From assembly GCA_964631965.1 (NCBI GenBank), contig CAZWAR010000001.1:25296-89295 (forward strand): DNA of 64,000 nucleotides, read 5' to 3'. Position 1 is the first letter of the stretch, and each line of letters starts with the position of its first letter. The notes under the pieces are model-generated. The model saw only the letters and a program-made list of their open reading frames with translations, was not told the origin of the DNA and did not search any database. Below are positions 44,864 through 52,741 of this stretch, one piece after another. This DNA comes from CAIQPS01 sp964631965. Its GTDB lineage: Bacteria; Actinomycetota; Thermoleophilia; RBG-16-64-13. Both the position numbers and the translations under genes were made by a program.

Positions 44864-47218
44864 TCAGCGCCGGCCCTCCTTCAAAGCCGCCAACACGCGC
44901 TCGGGAGTCATCGGGATGTGGGTGAGCCTCACCCCAACCGCGTCGTAGATGGCGTTGGCGATGGCGGAAGCAGTGGGACACATGGCCGATTCACCCACGC
45001 CCTTCGCCCCGAAGGGACCTTCTCGGTGAGGAGCCTCCTCGAAGAAGACGGCCGTGTGCTCTCCCGTAGGCACGTCGGCGATGCTGGGCAGCTTGTACTC
45101 GTGGTAGTCGGGATTCATGAGGCGGCCGCTCGCGTCGAAGGTGAACCCCTCGCTGAGGGCGGCGCCTATCCCCATGGCCGCGCCCCCCTCGATCTGCCCT
45201 TCGCACATCTTGGGGTGCATGGTCCTGCCGTTGTCGAAGGCCGAGTAGAGCCGGAGCACTCTCACCTGGCCGGTCTCCGTGTCGACCGCCACCTCCGCAG
45301 CCTGGGCCCCGTACGCGTAGCTCATCGTCGACCGGGTCCCCTGACCCGTGTCCGGGTCCTCGGGAGCCGGCCTGCCCCAGAAGACACCACTCCCCCTGAT
45401 ATCCGCAGATTCGTCCAGGCAGGTTGCGGCCTTGACCGCGTCCCGCGCCTCCGGATGGTTCTTCAGGGCGAGATGCGAGATCGGGTACTCCTTGCTGGGA
45501 TCGTCGAGCAGGAAGAAACCCCCGCCCCCTATGCCGATGTTCTCCGGGCTTGTCTTCACCCGGTCGGCCGCCAGCCGGCGGATCTGGGCCTTGGCGTCTT
45601 CACACGCCTTGAGCACCGCGTTACCTATATAGAGGGTGCTCCTGCTGGAGGCGGTGCCGAAGTCGTAGGGCGTGCGGGCGCTGTCCCCCCAGACGACCCT
45701 TACCTGTTCGATAGGGACGGAGAACTCCTCGGCCGCGATCTGAGCCAGGACGGTGTTGAGTCCCTGACCGCACTCGTCCCCTCCGTGGATGACCTCGATC
45801 GTGCCGTCCATCCGTGCGATCACTACGGCCGAAGATGCCTGATCGGCCGCGGTGTACTTGTTACCCAGAGCGATGCCTTTGCCCACCCGTATGTGACCGG
45901 CGGCAGGTTGGGCGGAGGGTAGCGCGAGGTTGATCTCCCTGCCGACCTTCTCCAGACACCGCTTCGCCCCGATGCTGTGCACCCGGTTCCCCCGAACATC
46001 GCTCTCCCCTTCGTCCACCGTGTTGCGCAGACGGAATTCGAGCGGATCCAGACCCACCTTCTCGGCATCGGCATCCATCTGGCATTCCGTGGCCCACAGC
46101 ACTTCGGCGCTGCCGAATCCGCGCAGCGGGCCGCACGGCGGTTGGTTGGTGTAGACGCCGTATCCGTCCCACTTGTAGTTGGGAAGGCGATACTGGGAAG
46201 CGTGATACGAGCCGTTGCGAATGATCAGCGGACCGTGAGCGGCATAGGCGCCGGTGTTGGCGACCACCTCGAGTTCTCTGGCCAGGATCGTCCCGTCGCT
46301 CTTCAAACCGTCCCTGACGTAGATGACCGTGGAGAGCCTGTTGAGACCGTCGACGAAGGTCTCCTCGCGCGAGTACACGATCTTGACCGGGCGCCCGCTC
46401 ATCATCGTCAGAAGGATCGTGAAGCGCTCCGCCCTCCCGAGGATGCCGAACATGCCGCCGAGATACCCGTTCCTCACCCTGAGCCTGCTCGGGGCCAGGT
46501 CGAACGCGTGCCAGAGGGGCTCCATCGTCTCCGTGAGGCGGGCGGAGGTCCAGAGCGTGAGGCTCCCGCCCCCATCCGGGTAGCAGACCGCGTTGTAGGG
46601 TTCGAGTTGGCAATGAGTGATCCGATCGGTCTCGTACCTGTTCTCGAGCACGAAGTCGGCCTCGGCGAACGCCGCCTCGACGTCCCCCCTGCGGACTTTG
46701 TGGTGTGTGTGTACATTCGGGCCGGGCAGATCGTTCGCCAGATAGGGGTGCACCGGCCGCGCGTACTCAGAGAGTCTGGGATGCACCACCGCCGAGCAGT
46801 CCGGCGCCATCGCCTCTTCGGGGTCGAAGACGGCCGGCAGCATCTCGTAGTCCACTTTGATGAGGCGGACGGCCTCCTCCGCGGCCTCAACAGTCGTAGC
46901 CGCGACGCAGGCTACCGCGTCCCCGACGAAACGCACCCGCTCGCGACACAGCACGTGTCTGTCGGCCACGAACACCCCGGAACGATGCGGTGGCGAGTCC
47001 TTGCCCGTCGCCACCGCCTTCACCCCCTTGACCTTGAGCGCCTCGGAGGTGTCGATGTTCAGGATCCGGGCGTGAGCATGCGGGCTCCACAGCACCTGGC
47101 CGTGCAGCATGCCGGGGAACCCGATGCCCTCCTCCGAGCAGTACCTCACGCGCCCCGTGGCCTTGTCGAGGGCGTCTATCTTGATCACGTCCGTTCCGAC
47201 CACGTGTAAGCCAGCCAT
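44864..47218 (-). CDS. Molybdenum hydroxylase large subunit (xanthine dehydrogenase family)
   Basis: 784 residues, the molybdenum-cofactor subunit of an XDH/CO-dehydrogenase-like enzyme. The N-terminal hammerhead domain includes GKVRY-type CSEEGIGFPGMLHGQVLWSPHAHARI and RFVGDAVACVAA. The Moco domains include CGPLRGFGSAEVLWATECQMD (the RGFG loop), IEVIHGGDECGQGLNTVLAQIAAEE, and the C-terminal GAKGVGESAMCPTASAIANAIYDAVG, whose Glu is the catalytic base. The CO-dehydrogenase AYxCSFR loop is absent, so this is a hydroxylase for an N-heterocycle, aldehyde or purine rather than CO dehydrogenase. It is the last gene of a three-subunit operon, 11 bp after the iron-sulfur subunit. Confidence 0.93.
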   Translation of the reverse strand: MAGLHVVGTDVIKIDALDKATGRVRYCSEEGIGFPGMLHGQVLWSPHAHARILNIDTSEALKVKGVKAVATGKDSPPHRSGVFVADRHVLCRERVRFVGDAVACVAATTVEAAEEAVRLIKVDYEMLPAVFDPEEAMAPDCSAVVHPRLSEYARPVHPYLANDLPGPNVHTHHKVRRGDVEAAFAEADFVLENRYETDRITHCQLEPYNAVCYPDGGGSLTLWTSARLTETMEPLWHAFDLAPSRLRVRNGYLGGMFGILGRAERFTILLTMMSGRPVKIVYSREETFVDGLNRLSTVIYVRDGLKSDGTILARELEVVANTGAYAAHGPLIIRNGSYHASQYRLPNYKWDGYGVYTNQPPCGPLRGFGSAEVLWATECQMDADAEKVGLDPLEFRLRNTVDEGESDVRGNRVHSIGAKRCLEKVGREINLALPSAQPAAGHIRVGKGIALGNKYTAADQASSAVVIARMDGTIEVIHGGDECGQGLNTVLAQIAAEEFSVPIEQVRVVWGDSARTPYDFGTASSRSTLYIGNAVLKACEDAKAQIRRLAADRVKTSPENIGIGGGGFFLLDDPSKEYPISHLALKNHPEARDAVKAATCLDESADIRGSGVFWGRPAPEDPDTGQGTRSTMSYAYGAQAAEVAVDTETGQVRVLRLYSAFDNGRTMHPKMCEGQIEGGAAMGIGAALSEGFTFDASGRLMNPDYHEYKLPSIADVPTGEHTAVFFEEAPHREGPFGAKGVGESAMCPTASAIANAIYDAVGVRLTHIPMTPERVLAALKEGRR

Positions 47219-47229
47219 GGCTCCCCTCC

Positions 47230-47772
47230 TTACCCGTTCGCCCCGGGCGCCGCGACCTCTGATGCCGGCCCCTCCGCGGGCCCATGCGAGAACGCCGGCC
47301 CGCGCGCCGACCCTTCGGACGCCGCCACGACCGCTGCCACGATCTTGTTATATCCGGTGCACCTGCAGATATTGCCCTGCAGCCCCGCCTTGACCTCCTC
47401 CTCCGTGGGCCGGGGATTCTCGTCGAGCAAAGCCTTGGCCGACATGATCATGCCGGGGGTGCAGTAGCCGCATTGGATGGCAAAGTGGTTGATGAACCCC
47501 TGCTGCAGCGGATGAAGCTCGCCGTCGGGACCGGCCATACCTTCGATGGTGGTGATCTCTTTGCCCTGCGCCTTCATGACCGGGTAGATGCAGCTACGCA
47601 CGGCCCTCCCGTCGACGATTACGGTACAAGCTCCGCAATCTCCGCTCTCGCAGCTGACCTTGGTACCGATGAGACCGAGTTCCTCGCGGAGGACCTTGGC
47701 CAGAGTCCACCAAGGCTCGACGTAGACCTCCTCCGCCGCCTCGTTGACGTGTAACTCGACGAGCCTCTTCAT
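47230..47772 (-). CDS. Molybdenum hydroxylase [2Fe-2S] subunit
   Basis: 180 residues with two [2Fe-2S] clusters. The plant-type cluster is CESGDCGACTV with Cys41, Cys46, Cys49 and Cys61. The second, in the helical domain, is CGYCTPGMI (Cys101, Cys104) with NICRCTGY (Cys136, Cys138). It passes electrons from the Moco subunit to the FAD subunit. The last 25 residues form a Gly/Pro/Ala-rich tail not seen in most relatives. The ATG at 47772 overlaps the stop of the FAD subunit gene by four bases. Confidence 0.95.
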   Translation of the reverse strand: MKRLVELHVNEAAEEVYVEPWWTLAKVLREELGLIGTKVSCESGDCGACTVIVDGRAVRSCIYPVMKAQGKEITTIEGMAGPDGELHPLQQGFINHFAIQCGYCTPGMIMSAKALLDENPRPTEEEVKAGLQGNICRCTGYNKIVAAVVAASEGSARGPAFSHGPAEGPASEVAAPGANG

Positions 47773-48635
47773 GACGCTCCCCCTTCCAGGTCGCGAAGCA
47801 CGCGCCTGGTGAAAACCCGAACCATGTCCCGTCTGTAGGCTTCCGAGCCGCGCACGTCGGAGATGGGACGCGCCTCCTCGGCCGCCGCCTCGGCGGCGGC
47901 GGCCACCTGCTCCTCGTCGAGCACTTTTCCCCGGACGAGATCCTCGGCGGTCCGCGTCCGGATGGGTGTGGGAGCCACCGCCCCGAGAGCCATCCTGATC
48001 CCGTGACAAACCCTGTCGGTCGGATCGAAGACCCCGACGGCGGCCACCCCCACGATAGCCAGGTCGATGCTTCCTCGCGCGCTGTGTTTGAGATAGGCGG
48101 CCCGGCTGCCCGGCTCGCTTGCCGGCACGTGGATCTCCGCGAGTATCTCGTCATCCCCGAGCACTGTGGCGCCGGGGCCGGTGAAGAAGTCTTCGAGAGG
48201 CACAAGCCGCTCGCCGGCCGGCCCGACGATCCGTGCTTCTGCGGATAGGCAGAGCAGCGCCGGCGCGCACTCTGCCGCCGGCGAAGCGTTGCAGATGTTC
48301 CCCCCCAGGGTCGCGACATTCCGGATGGCCACCGAACCGAGCAGGCCGGCGGCTTCTGCCAGTACCGGGAATCTCTGTCGCACCAGCGGCGATGTCTCCA
48401 CATCCCGAATGGTGACGGTGCTGCCGATCCTCAGCCCGTGGTTGCCGTCGTCGGATATGTCCCCCAGCCCGGCGATGCCCGTGATATCGATCAGGCACTC
48501 CGGATCGAGGCTCCGCGCCCGCGTCTTCCGCATCACGTCGGTGCCGCCTGCGAGCACCGTGGCCTTCCCTCGATACTTGTGGAGCAGAGCCCAGGACTCC
48601 TCGAGGGTGGAAGGTTGCGCGTAGTCGAACCTCAT
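47769..48635 (-). CDS. Molybdenum hydroxylase FAD-binding subunit
   Basis: 288 residues. FAD-binding motifs are VLAGGTDVMRKTRARSLDPECLIDI and ATLGGNICNASPAAECAPALL, both conserved in the CoxM/XdhB family; the C-terminal CO-dehydrogenase-flavoprotein domain starts near AAYLKHSARGSIDLAIVGVA. It oxidises the reduced [2Fe-2S] subunit and passes electrons to an external acceptor. The start at 48635 is chosen for GGGAGG five bases upstream; the frame extends to 48668 without conserved residues. First gene of the operon FAD-FeS-Moco. Confidence 0.93.
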   Translation of the reverse strand: MRFDYAQPSTLEESWALLHKYRGKATVLAGGTDVMRKTRARSLDPECLIDITGIAGLGDISDDGNHGLRIGSTVTIRDVETSPLVRQRFPVLAEAAGLLGSVAIRNVATLGGNICNASPAAECAPALLCLSAEARIVGPAGERLVPLEDFFTGPGATVLGDDEILAEIHVPASEPGSRAAYLKHSARGSIDLAIVGVAAVGVFDPTDRVCHGIRMALGAVAPTPIRTRTAEDLVRGKVLDEEQVAAAAEAAAEEARPISDVRGSEAYRRDMVRVFTRRVLRDLEGGAS

Positions 48636-48781
48636 GGCGCCTCCCGAGATCGCCGAGCCGGCCATCACGATCGGATCGGGCCGGCCGCCCGTGACGCCGT
48701 CTCGGGCGGTAGGTCCTCATCAGCCGGGGTCTGGTTGCCGGTCCCAGTAGGGTACCGCGCGCGGCCGGCAAAGACGAGAAT

Positions 48782-48810
48782 CTGACTGCGCCGGGGGAGT
48801 TGGGTACAAT
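48782..48810 (+). promoter_or_regulatory. Promoter of the HIT gene
   Basis: CTGACT, a 17-base spacer and TACAAT. Transcription would begin near 48817, about 36 bases before the ATG. The -10 match is good and the -35 moderate. Confidence 0.55.
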
Positions 48811-48852
48811 CGAGTTGCGGGCCGTGAAGGTCGGGCTACCGAGGGAGGGCGT

Positions 48853-49338
48853 ATGGAACGGCTGTGGGCACCGTGGCGGTTGCAGTACGTAGCCAAGGAG
48901 AAGATGCCGGGCTGCATCTTCTGCGAGAAACCCAAGGCTGGAGACGACCGGGCCAACTACATCGTGCACCGGGGCGCAGCCGCCTTCGTCATCCTCAATG
49001 CCTTCCCCTACAACAACGGCCACATCATGATCGCCCCGTATGCTCACATCGCCGACCTGGAGGCGCTGCCGCCGGAGACCGGCCACGAGATGATGGACCT
49101 GGCCCAACTTGCCACCCGGGCGCTCAAGATCACCTTCTCCCCCGACGGCCTCAACCTCGGGTTCAACCTTGGAGCGGCAGCCGGAGCCGGCATCGCCGAC
49201 CATCTGCACATGCACCTCGTCCCCCGGTGGGTGGGCGACACCAATTTCATGCCGGTCATCGGCGACGTGCGGGTGATCCCCGAATCGCTCCAACAGACCT
49301 ACGACAAGCTCAGCGAAGCCTTCAAGACGCTGGCCTGA
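48853..49338 (+). CDS. HIT-family nucleotide hydrolase/transferase
   Basis: 161 residues. The histidine triad is HLHMHLVPRW with His117, His119 and His121. The N-terminal CIFC pair (Cys21, Cys24) and WAPWRLQYV start are typical of the actinobacterial branch related to Ap4A phosphorylase/FHIT proteins. It would cleave a nucleotidyl phosphoanhydride or phosphoramidate such as Ap4A or AMP-conjugates. ATG preceded by GAGGG and by a good promoter. It stands alone between two minus-strand groups. Confidence 0.93.
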   Translation: MERLWAPWRLQYVAKEKMPGCIFCEKPKAGDDRANYIVHRGAAAFVILNAFPYNNGHIMIAPYAHIADLEALPPETGHEMMDLAQLATRALKITFSPDGLNLGFNLGAAAGAGIADHLHMHLVPRWVGDTNFMPVIGDVRVIPESLQQTYDKLSEAFKTLA

Positions 49339-49444
49339 GAAAGGTCCCACCAAAGCATGACCGGTCCCACTCCCCGCCCCGCCGGATTTCGGACGTCTGT
49401 TAGCATATCCGCCGAAAATCGGCCGGCTCGGGCCCGGCACTGCC

Positions 49445-49603
49445 TCTCAAGGCTCTGTTGAGCTCCCTGGAGGTATATCCGGGCCACAGACCCTGCTCTT
49501 ATACACAGACGGGCTCGTGGAGACCCGAAATAACGCGGACATCTTCGGCGAGGAGAGACTGGCGGCCATCCTGGCCGTCCGGATCCTGCCGGGCGACCCC
49601 TAG
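49445..49603 (+). pseudogene. Remnant of a SpoIIE-type PP2C phosphatase C-terminus
   Basis: The frame ending at the TAG at 49601-49603 reads GPQTLLLYTDGLVETRNNAD then IFGEERLAAIL and stops. This is the conserved LLLYTDGLVEAR...FGEERL segment just before the end of SpoIIE/PP2C phosphatases, and it parallels LLLLYTDGVIEARRDSQFFG in the intact gene at 55877. Nothing upstream encodes the rest of the domain and the terminal DD motif is missing, so it is a dead fragment. Its TAG overlaps the antisense TAG of the DUF5335 gene in a shared CTAG. Confidence 0.7.
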
Positions 49604-49981
49604 TCGGTGGTGGCCAAAGGGCCAGGCTCCCCGAAGGCCTCTGGTTTGAGGATTACCAGCGTCTTGCCGCCACCGCCGCTCTCGATCTCGAGCACTTCGG
49701 GCTCGCCCTGCTCGTTTTCGCGCAGTCGCACGGCTTTGGGCGCGAACACCGAATGGGTGGTGTGATCGACCTCGGTGCGACCCACTGCGACCTCGATCCT
49801 CGCCCCACCCCCCGGCCTTCGGATCAGACGTCACCCCTACGAGAGGGAGGTGGTGCATCTCGATCTGATAGCCAAGTTCTGGATCGGTGATCTGGATGCC
49901 CACCGGCCGCCCGCGCATGCTTCTGCTGAGCGAGTCGAGGAAATCGAGCCATTGGCTCTGAGGGATGTCGCGCGTCGCCAT
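49600..49981 (-). pseudogene. DUF5335-like protein, single-base frameshift
   Basis: The first 57 codons from the ATG at 49981 read MATRDIPQSQWLDFLDSLSR ... GYQIEMHHLPLVGVTSDPKAGG. After this the homology continues in another frame as RIEVAVGRTEVDHTTHSVFA ... LEIESGGGGKTLVILKP and stops at 49600. The combined protein (about 126 residues) matches the DUF5335 pattern of stress-linked actinobacterial proteins. The shift lies at a run of six G (minus strand) near 49815; removing one base restores one frame. It may be a sequencing or assembly error or a real lesion. The start overlaps well with CGGAGG spanning the stop of the hydrophobic protein gene. Confidence 0.7.
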
Positions 49982-49983
49982 GT

Positions 49984-50124
49984 TTACCTCCGGAACAGAC
50001 CGATGAGCAGGCTGATGAGCCACAGGATGAACAGACCCAACGCCACCCAGAGGAGCGCCTTGACGACGAATCCCAAGCCGAACACTATAACCACGACGAT
50101 AATGAGCAGGATCCATGGGAGCAT
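49984..50124 (-). CDS. Small hydrophobic membrane protein
   Basis: 46 residues, nearly all hydrophobic: MLPWILLIIVVVIVFGLGFV then VKALLWVALGLFILWLISLL, ending in RR. This is the layout of the small hydrophobic protein family seen beside DUF5335 and other stress genes in actinobacteria, with two membrane passes. Its stop is followed after two bases by the ATG of the DUF5335 gene, so they are translationally linked. Function unknown. Confidence 0.75.
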   Translation of the reverse strand: MLPWILLIIVVVIVFGLGFVVKALLWVALGLFILWLISLLIGLFRR

Positions 50125-50602
50125 CCCGGCCCTCCTCCGGAGGCGATGGACATCGCGTTAGGATGTACCCGGAGAAGCGGCCGGACAAAACCGGCACAGG
50201 GCCAGGTTTGCCGTCCTGCAGCGCTTCGGCCGCATCGCACGGGGCACTCGTACCGGCGCTTTCTATGTGGGAGACGGCGCTCAGGTCCGCTTCGCCGACG
50301 GGCGCCGACGAAGCCACGGCCTTGCGAAGATTCGGGGTGATCTCGTTCACAGAACTGTGATCGAGATCACCCCGGAAGATACCTTTCCACGCCGCACAGT
50401 GCTTTGAGCCCGGCTACCCACTCCGGCTGCTCCCCACCCTCGCTGGTCCCCCCACAACCGGCCCCACATGACGGGGCCCGGTCGCATCGACTCTGGCGTG
50501 TTTCCTATCTTCCTTTGGTCGAAACCCGGCGCCGGAGCAACATGCCGTTGACCTGCATTGCCGGCCCAATGTACCTGAAGTCTGTCGGCGGCTAAGCCGC
50601 AG
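50125..50602. promoter_or_regulatory. Intergenic region with a 20-bp-arm inverted repeat containing two CRP-like sites
   Basis: No gene is supported in these 478 bp. At 50333-50374 two arms of 20 bases pair with one mismatch around a two-base centre. Each arm contains a GTGA-N6-TCAC dyad: GTGATCTCGTTCAC (50338-50351) and GTGATCGAGATCAC (50357-50370), 19 bp apart centre to centre. The second is close to the CRP/FNR-family consensus TGTGA-N6-TCACA. It could control the hydrophobic/DUF5335 pair about 210 bp away on the minus strand, or the whole repeat could act as a transcript hairpin. Confidence 0.5.
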
Positions 50603-51415
50603 CTAGCAGGTGCGGCTGTGGCGCGGCACTGCCACCGGCTTTTCGCCTTTGATCCCCTCGAGGATCTCCCAGGCCTTGTCGAGCGCCTTCTCGGTGCCCT
50701 CGATAAGCAGTACCACCGCTCCCTCGCTCCCGCCGATACCGCCGGCCGCGACCAGGCGGGCGTCGACGCCTGCCAGGATGCCCAGAGCCTCGATCTCGGT
50801 GATCACCTGGCCGCACGTGACCGGCACCAGCCAGACCTTCTCGCCCATACTACGGTCGACAGTGAGCTGTCCCCACCCATTGGCCGCCTCCACCACATCG
50901 GGGACGAGCTTCTCCAACCCGATGGGCATGATGATGGGCAGGCCGCGTACCGCGATGAAGCTGATAAGCGCCCCCACGGTGCCGCCCTGGTTGTTGCTGG
51001 CGAGCACACCCGCGTTCCCGAACGGGTCGACGGCATTCCCCCCCTTGATTACGGCGTCTCCGGCTTTGAAGGTGTCCAGGTATTCGAGCACGTTCATCTC
51101 CACCCGCTCGCCCTTGGAGAAGAAGCGGGCTGCTTCGCGGTCGTCCTTGGCCGACGTGGTGAGCATGCCGTCGGCCACCATGCCGATGCAGTAGCAGTGG
51201 GGCTGGACCTTTTCGCCGGTGAGTTCCTCGAGCACGAACGCGCTGGTGGAGCAGGTGGCCACCAGGAGGTTTCCGGCTTCGTAGGCGTGCCGGATCTCGG
51301 GGAGAGAAGCGACGGCTTTCGCCAGCAGGCGCTTGGATTCGGCCGGGTTGAGCACCGCGGTGGCCTGCTTGATGGGTCCGCCTTCGCACAGATCGATCTC
51401 TATTGGATAAAACAT
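50603..51415 (-). CDS. Conserved protein of unknown function, Gly-rich core
   Basis: 270 residues, soluble, not recognised with certainty. Distinctive stretches are NLLVATCSTSAFVLEELTGE near residue 50, GDAVIKGGNAVDPFGNAGVL near 120, GGTVGALISFIAVRGLPIIMPIGLEKLV near 145, and GILAGVDARLVAAGGIGGSEGAVVLLIEG near 220. The Gly-rich loops and GGN-DPFGNAG stretch look like a nucleotide or cofactor site, but that is inference. A similar protein family occurs, as I recall, in clostridia and coriobacteria without a known role. ATG at 51415 supported by GGAGG; no operon partner. Confidence 0.75.
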   Translation of the reverse strand: MFYPIEIDLCEGGPIKQATAVLNPAESKRLLAKAVASLPEIRHAYEAGNLLVATCSTSAFVLEELTGEKVQPHCYCIGMVADGMLTTSAKDDREAARFFSKGERVEMNVLEYLDTFKAGDAVIKGGNAVDPFGNAGVLASNNQGGTVGALISFIAVRGLPIIMPIGLEKLVPDVVEAANGWGQLTVDRSMGEKVWLVPVTCGQVITEIEALGILAGVDARLVAAGGIGGSEGAVVLLIEGTEKALDKAWEILEGIKGEKPVAVPRHSRTC

Positions 51416-51847
51416 CTGCTCCTCCGCCTTGGTCGATGTGACTGCGTGGTACTGCGCGCGGCGCCCGGCGGCGCCGGTCACCGATATTACCTGTTAGATA
51501 CCCGCGTCTCTAAGTATGCCTGCACGGTCGCCCGCGTTCACACATCCGGCGGGTCTTTCGAGAGACTACCAGGCGCGCCCCCCGGGCCATCCGGCGAGGC
51601 GCCCTCGGGCCCTCGGCCCGTCGGGTTGCTCGCCGCAATCGAGACGGGCCCCGCCCCCGCATCGCCAGGCCCCGGCGAGCCGGGCGCTTGCCGATCGAAC
51701 GACCTGTCGCAGCTCGCGTCTTGGCCTGCAGTTCGGTCTTCTCTCAGGGTATCACCCGGTCGTGCCGGCCGGTCATCAGGAGCTCTTCACCGGCTCGTCA
51801 GCACACATCGGCGACCTCGTCCTCATCCACCCCAGCCGGGATCTTCA
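51416..51847. other. Intergenic region upstream of the first STAS gene
   Basis: 432 bp between divergent genes, GC-rich on the left and less so on the right. No gene recognised. The promoter of the STAS gene lies at its right end. Confidence 0.35.
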
Positions 51848-51876
51848 TTGACAGTGCTTGAGAACTGATGTGCAAT
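51848..51876 (+). promoter_or_regulatory. Promoter of the first STAS gene
   Basis: TTGACA, a 17-base spacer and TGCAAT, a near-consensus sigma70-type promoter. Transcription near 51883 leaves 26 bases before the GTG at 51909 and excludes the in-frame TTG at 51858 as a start. Confidence 0.6.
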
Positions 51877-51908
51877 GGAATGAGGACCGAGCGGATAGGC
51901 GGGGACCT

Positions 51909-52286
51909 GTGGGACCTACAGACCTCTTCACGAAGCGCGAAGTTGCCGGCGTGATGGTGGTCCATGCCCGGGGTTCGATCAACCACCTCAACTATCCACT
52001 TCTACGAGACGCCCTATCGTGGCATCTTGGCGAAGGCAACCGCTACGTGGTCCTCGACCTCTCTGACTGCGACTACATCGACAGCGCTGCTCTCTCTATC
52101 CTGCTGAGAGCAGCGCGGGCACTCCGGGATGACGGTCTCCTTGCACTGATTGCGCCAAAACGGAAGCTGCGCCGTATCTTGTCGGCCGTTGGCCTGCTCG
52201 AACAACCGCCCATTAAGCTGTTTCAAGACACGGAAGCGGCCGCCTCTTTCGTGCGTGAGCACCGTTACCACATCGCACCCAGCTAG
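51909..52286 (+). CDS. STAS-domain anti-anti-sigma factor-like protein
   Basis: 125 residues. The STAS fold is complete: MVVHARGSINHLNYPLLRDAL, VVLDLSDCDYIDSAALSILL (Ser59 at the phosphorylation position of SpoIIAA/RsbV), LLALIAPKRKLRRILSAVGL and a C-terminal helix. Such proteins, when unphosphorylated, bind an RsbW-type kinase and free its sigma factor. The GTG start is chosen from the promoter and the GGCGGGG upstream. Two further STAS genes, an RsbW-like gene and a PP2C gene follow within 6 kb. Confidence 0.87.
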   Translation: MGPTDLFTKREVAGVMVVHARGSINHLNYPLLRDALSWHLGEGNRYVVLDLSDCDYIDSAALSILLRAARALRDDGLLALIAPKRKLRRILSAVGLLEQPPIKLFQDTEAAASFVREHRYHIAPS

Positions 52287-52369
52287 GCTCGGCGAGACAG
52301 GGGATACGCGCGACATGGACATCAGGGGTGACAAACTCGAGCGAGGGCTGGGCGAGGAGCCGGGCCGAG

Positions 52370-52741
52370 TCAAGACTCTGAGCTAAGAACCTGCCTATCG
52401 CCCGAAGAGAGCCGGAACAGAGCTTCTTCCAGGTCCTCGTAGATCTCGAAGCCCTGGCTCTGCGAGAGTCCCACCAACTCGAGTAGCCGTCGCACGTTGG
52501 GACTGGCCGCCGCCACGGCAAGCACGCCCTCGGCTCGGTGCCGTTGGTGGAACGTAAGGAGAACGGCGAGAGCGGCGCTGTCCATATATGGACACTCGCT
52601 CAGATCGAGTACCAGGTGGTGCGGGGCCCCGTCGAGGTGAGCCGCGAGAGAGTCGCCGAGCACGTCGCTGTTCGAGTGGTCCAGCTCACCAGCGATGGTG
52701 ACGACGACGACATCTTCGTATGTGACGTCGCTCAGAATCAT
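52370..52741 (-). CDS. STAS-domain anti-anti-sigma factor-like protein
   Basis: 123 residues: VVVVTIAGELDHSNSDVLGDSL, HLVLDLSECPYMDSAALAVLL with Ser55 at the phospho-site, VLAVAAASPNVRRLLELVGL and a C-terminal helix (IYEDLEEALFRL). It is convergent with the first STAS gene. An AT-rich stretch with TATACT on the minus strand (near 52880) is a possible promoter, about 140 bases upstream of the ATG. Confidence 0.87.
   Translation of the reverse strand: MILSDVTYEDVVVVTIAGELDHSNSDVLGDSLAAHLDGAPHHLVLDLSECPYMDSAALAVLLTFHQRHRAEGVLAVAAASPNVRRLLELVGLSQSQGFEIYEDLEEALFRLSSGDRQVLSSES

Noticed and set aside
44864..47218. Aerobic CO dehydrogenase large subunit
   Set aside because: The AYxCSFR active-site loop of CoxL is absent; the loop reads PLRGFGSAE as in xanthine dehydrogenase-type enzymes.
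51858..51908. Upstream TTG as start of the first STAS gene
   Set aside because: It lies inside the TTGACA-N17-TGCAAT promoter and so would be upstream of the transcript.
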